Assembly: GCA_950097015.1 (NCBI GenBank)
Contig: CATNEN010000012.1
Span: 2,163,501 to 2,227,500 of the forward strand
Direction of reading: 5' to 3'
Source of the DNA: Macrostomum hystrix
Taxonomy: Eukaryota > Platyhelminthes > Macrostomidae
DNA: 64,000 nucleotides
The position numbers and the translations under genes are program-made. The notes under the pieces were generated by a model that saw nothing but the letters and a program-made list of their open reading frames with translations, made no database searches and had not been told where the DNA came from. Position 1 is the first letter of the stretch; each line of letters opens with the position of its first letter. Below are positions 63,385 through 64,000 of this stretch, in pieces.

Positions 63385-63573
63385 TTAAAATGGACCAAGG
63401 CCACGTTCAAGCCTTCCAGCCCGGCTGCAAAGGCCTGAGCAGCACTCAGAGTTGCTGTTGCAGGGCGACGCGAACCTCAGGCAGCTGACGCACCTGCCGT
63501 AGGCCGTGTTGAAATTGTCTAATTGACACACTTTGGCACCGCAGCAGGGCTGCAATTTGGAGCACCACGAACT
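63385..63573 (-). CDS. Secreted cysteine-rich (knottin-like) protein, last exon
   Basis: Reads WCSKLQPCCGAKVCQLDNF, then AYGRCVSCLRFASPC, ECCSGLCSRAG and ends LERGLGPF, TAA at 63385-63387. Ten cysteines in a C-CC-C-C-C-C-CC-C pattern suggest a disulfide-rich fold like an inhibitor cystine knot. Probable acceptor CAGCCAGCAG|T at 63572, phase 2. Earlier exons, including any signal peptide, would be right of the window. The frame also runs into the 46-bp array, but that is probably intron. Family not identified. A toxin role is not implied. Confidence 0.65.
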   Translation of the reverse strand, partial: SSWCSKLQPCCGAKVCQLDNFNTAYGRCVSCLRFASPCNSNSECCSGLCSRAGRLERGLGPF

Positions 63574-64000
63574 GCTGGCTGCTGACATGTACCGAGCTGC
63601 AGGATGCTTTGCAGGAACTGCTGGCTGCTGACATGCACCGAGCTGCAGGATGCTTTGCAGGAACTGCTGGCTGCTGACATGCACCGAGCTGCAGGATGCT
63701 TTGCAGGAACTGCTGGCTGCTGACATGCACCGAGCTGCAGGATGCTTTGCAGGAACTGCTGGCTGCTGACATGCACCGAGCTGCAGGATGCTTTGCAGGA
63801 ACTGCTGGCTGCTGACATGCACCGAGCTGCAGGATGCTTTGCAGGAACTGCTGGCTGCTGACATGCACCGAGCTGCAGGATGCTTTGCAGGAACTGCTGG
63901 CTGCTGACATGCACCGAGCTGCAGGATGCTTTGCAGGAACTGCTGGCTGCTGACATGCACCGAGCTGCAGGATGCTTTGCAGGAACTGCTGGCTGCTGAC
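63569..64000. repeat. 46-bp minisatellite reaching the window edge
   Basis: The unit contains CTGCTGGCTGCTGACATGCA and GAGCTGCAGGATGC, over 9 nearly identical copies. No stop in any minus-strand frame. It abuts the knottin-like exon and continues past 64000. Confidence 0.96.

Overview
This is eukaryotic, animal DNA. Most of the window is one very large gene on the minus strand: a long cadherin of the cadherin-23 type (many extracellular cadherin repeats, a membrane-adjacent domain, one transmembrane helix, a short cytoplasmic tail). No genome was compared. GC-rich exons, GT-AG introns, tRNA-derived short repeats and a neighbouring cysteine-knot exon fit an invertebrate, possibly a flatworm or other lophotrochozoan. 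That placement is a guess.

Layout, left to right. 1-2660: satellite-like 12-bp array. About 3176-5969: the 5' part of an unrecognised plus-strand gene (two exons, with an intron full of short arrays). 6.1-10.2 kb: two large minisatellites (33 and 24 bp). 10.4-10.95 kb: GC-rich island with repeated CCAAT-type motifs. 11.1-62.2 kb: the cadherin gene, read right to left, start codon at 62244. 63.4 kb to the right edge: the last exon of a small cysteine-rich (knottin-like) protein gene on the minus strand, with a 46-bp array running off the window.

For the cadherin I chained 38 coding exons by hand from splice sites and reading phase. They give 11,579 nt, about 3,860 codons, with no frame break and about 30 cadherin repeats. 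The chain starts with a signal peptide, ends in a transmembrane exon (17011-17624), and is followed by cytoplasmic exons that all use phase-2 introns, one of them 39 nt long. The last tail exons (13.6, 12.0 and 11.1 kb) are less certain. One candidate C-terminus ends in STVL, a class I PDZ ligand.

The most striking feature is the intron architecture. Introns are either minimal (73-99 bp, no repeat) or expanded, and nearly every expanded intron holds its own minisatellite: 26 of 31 introns over 100 bp carry an array, with periods from 3 to 47 bp. Intron 3 alone holds about 5 kb (about 206 copies of a 24-bp unit) with a 1,440-bp higher-order repeat. The rest hold foldback elements, a SINE, or nothing recognisable. 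Some arrays in separate introns share a core sequence.
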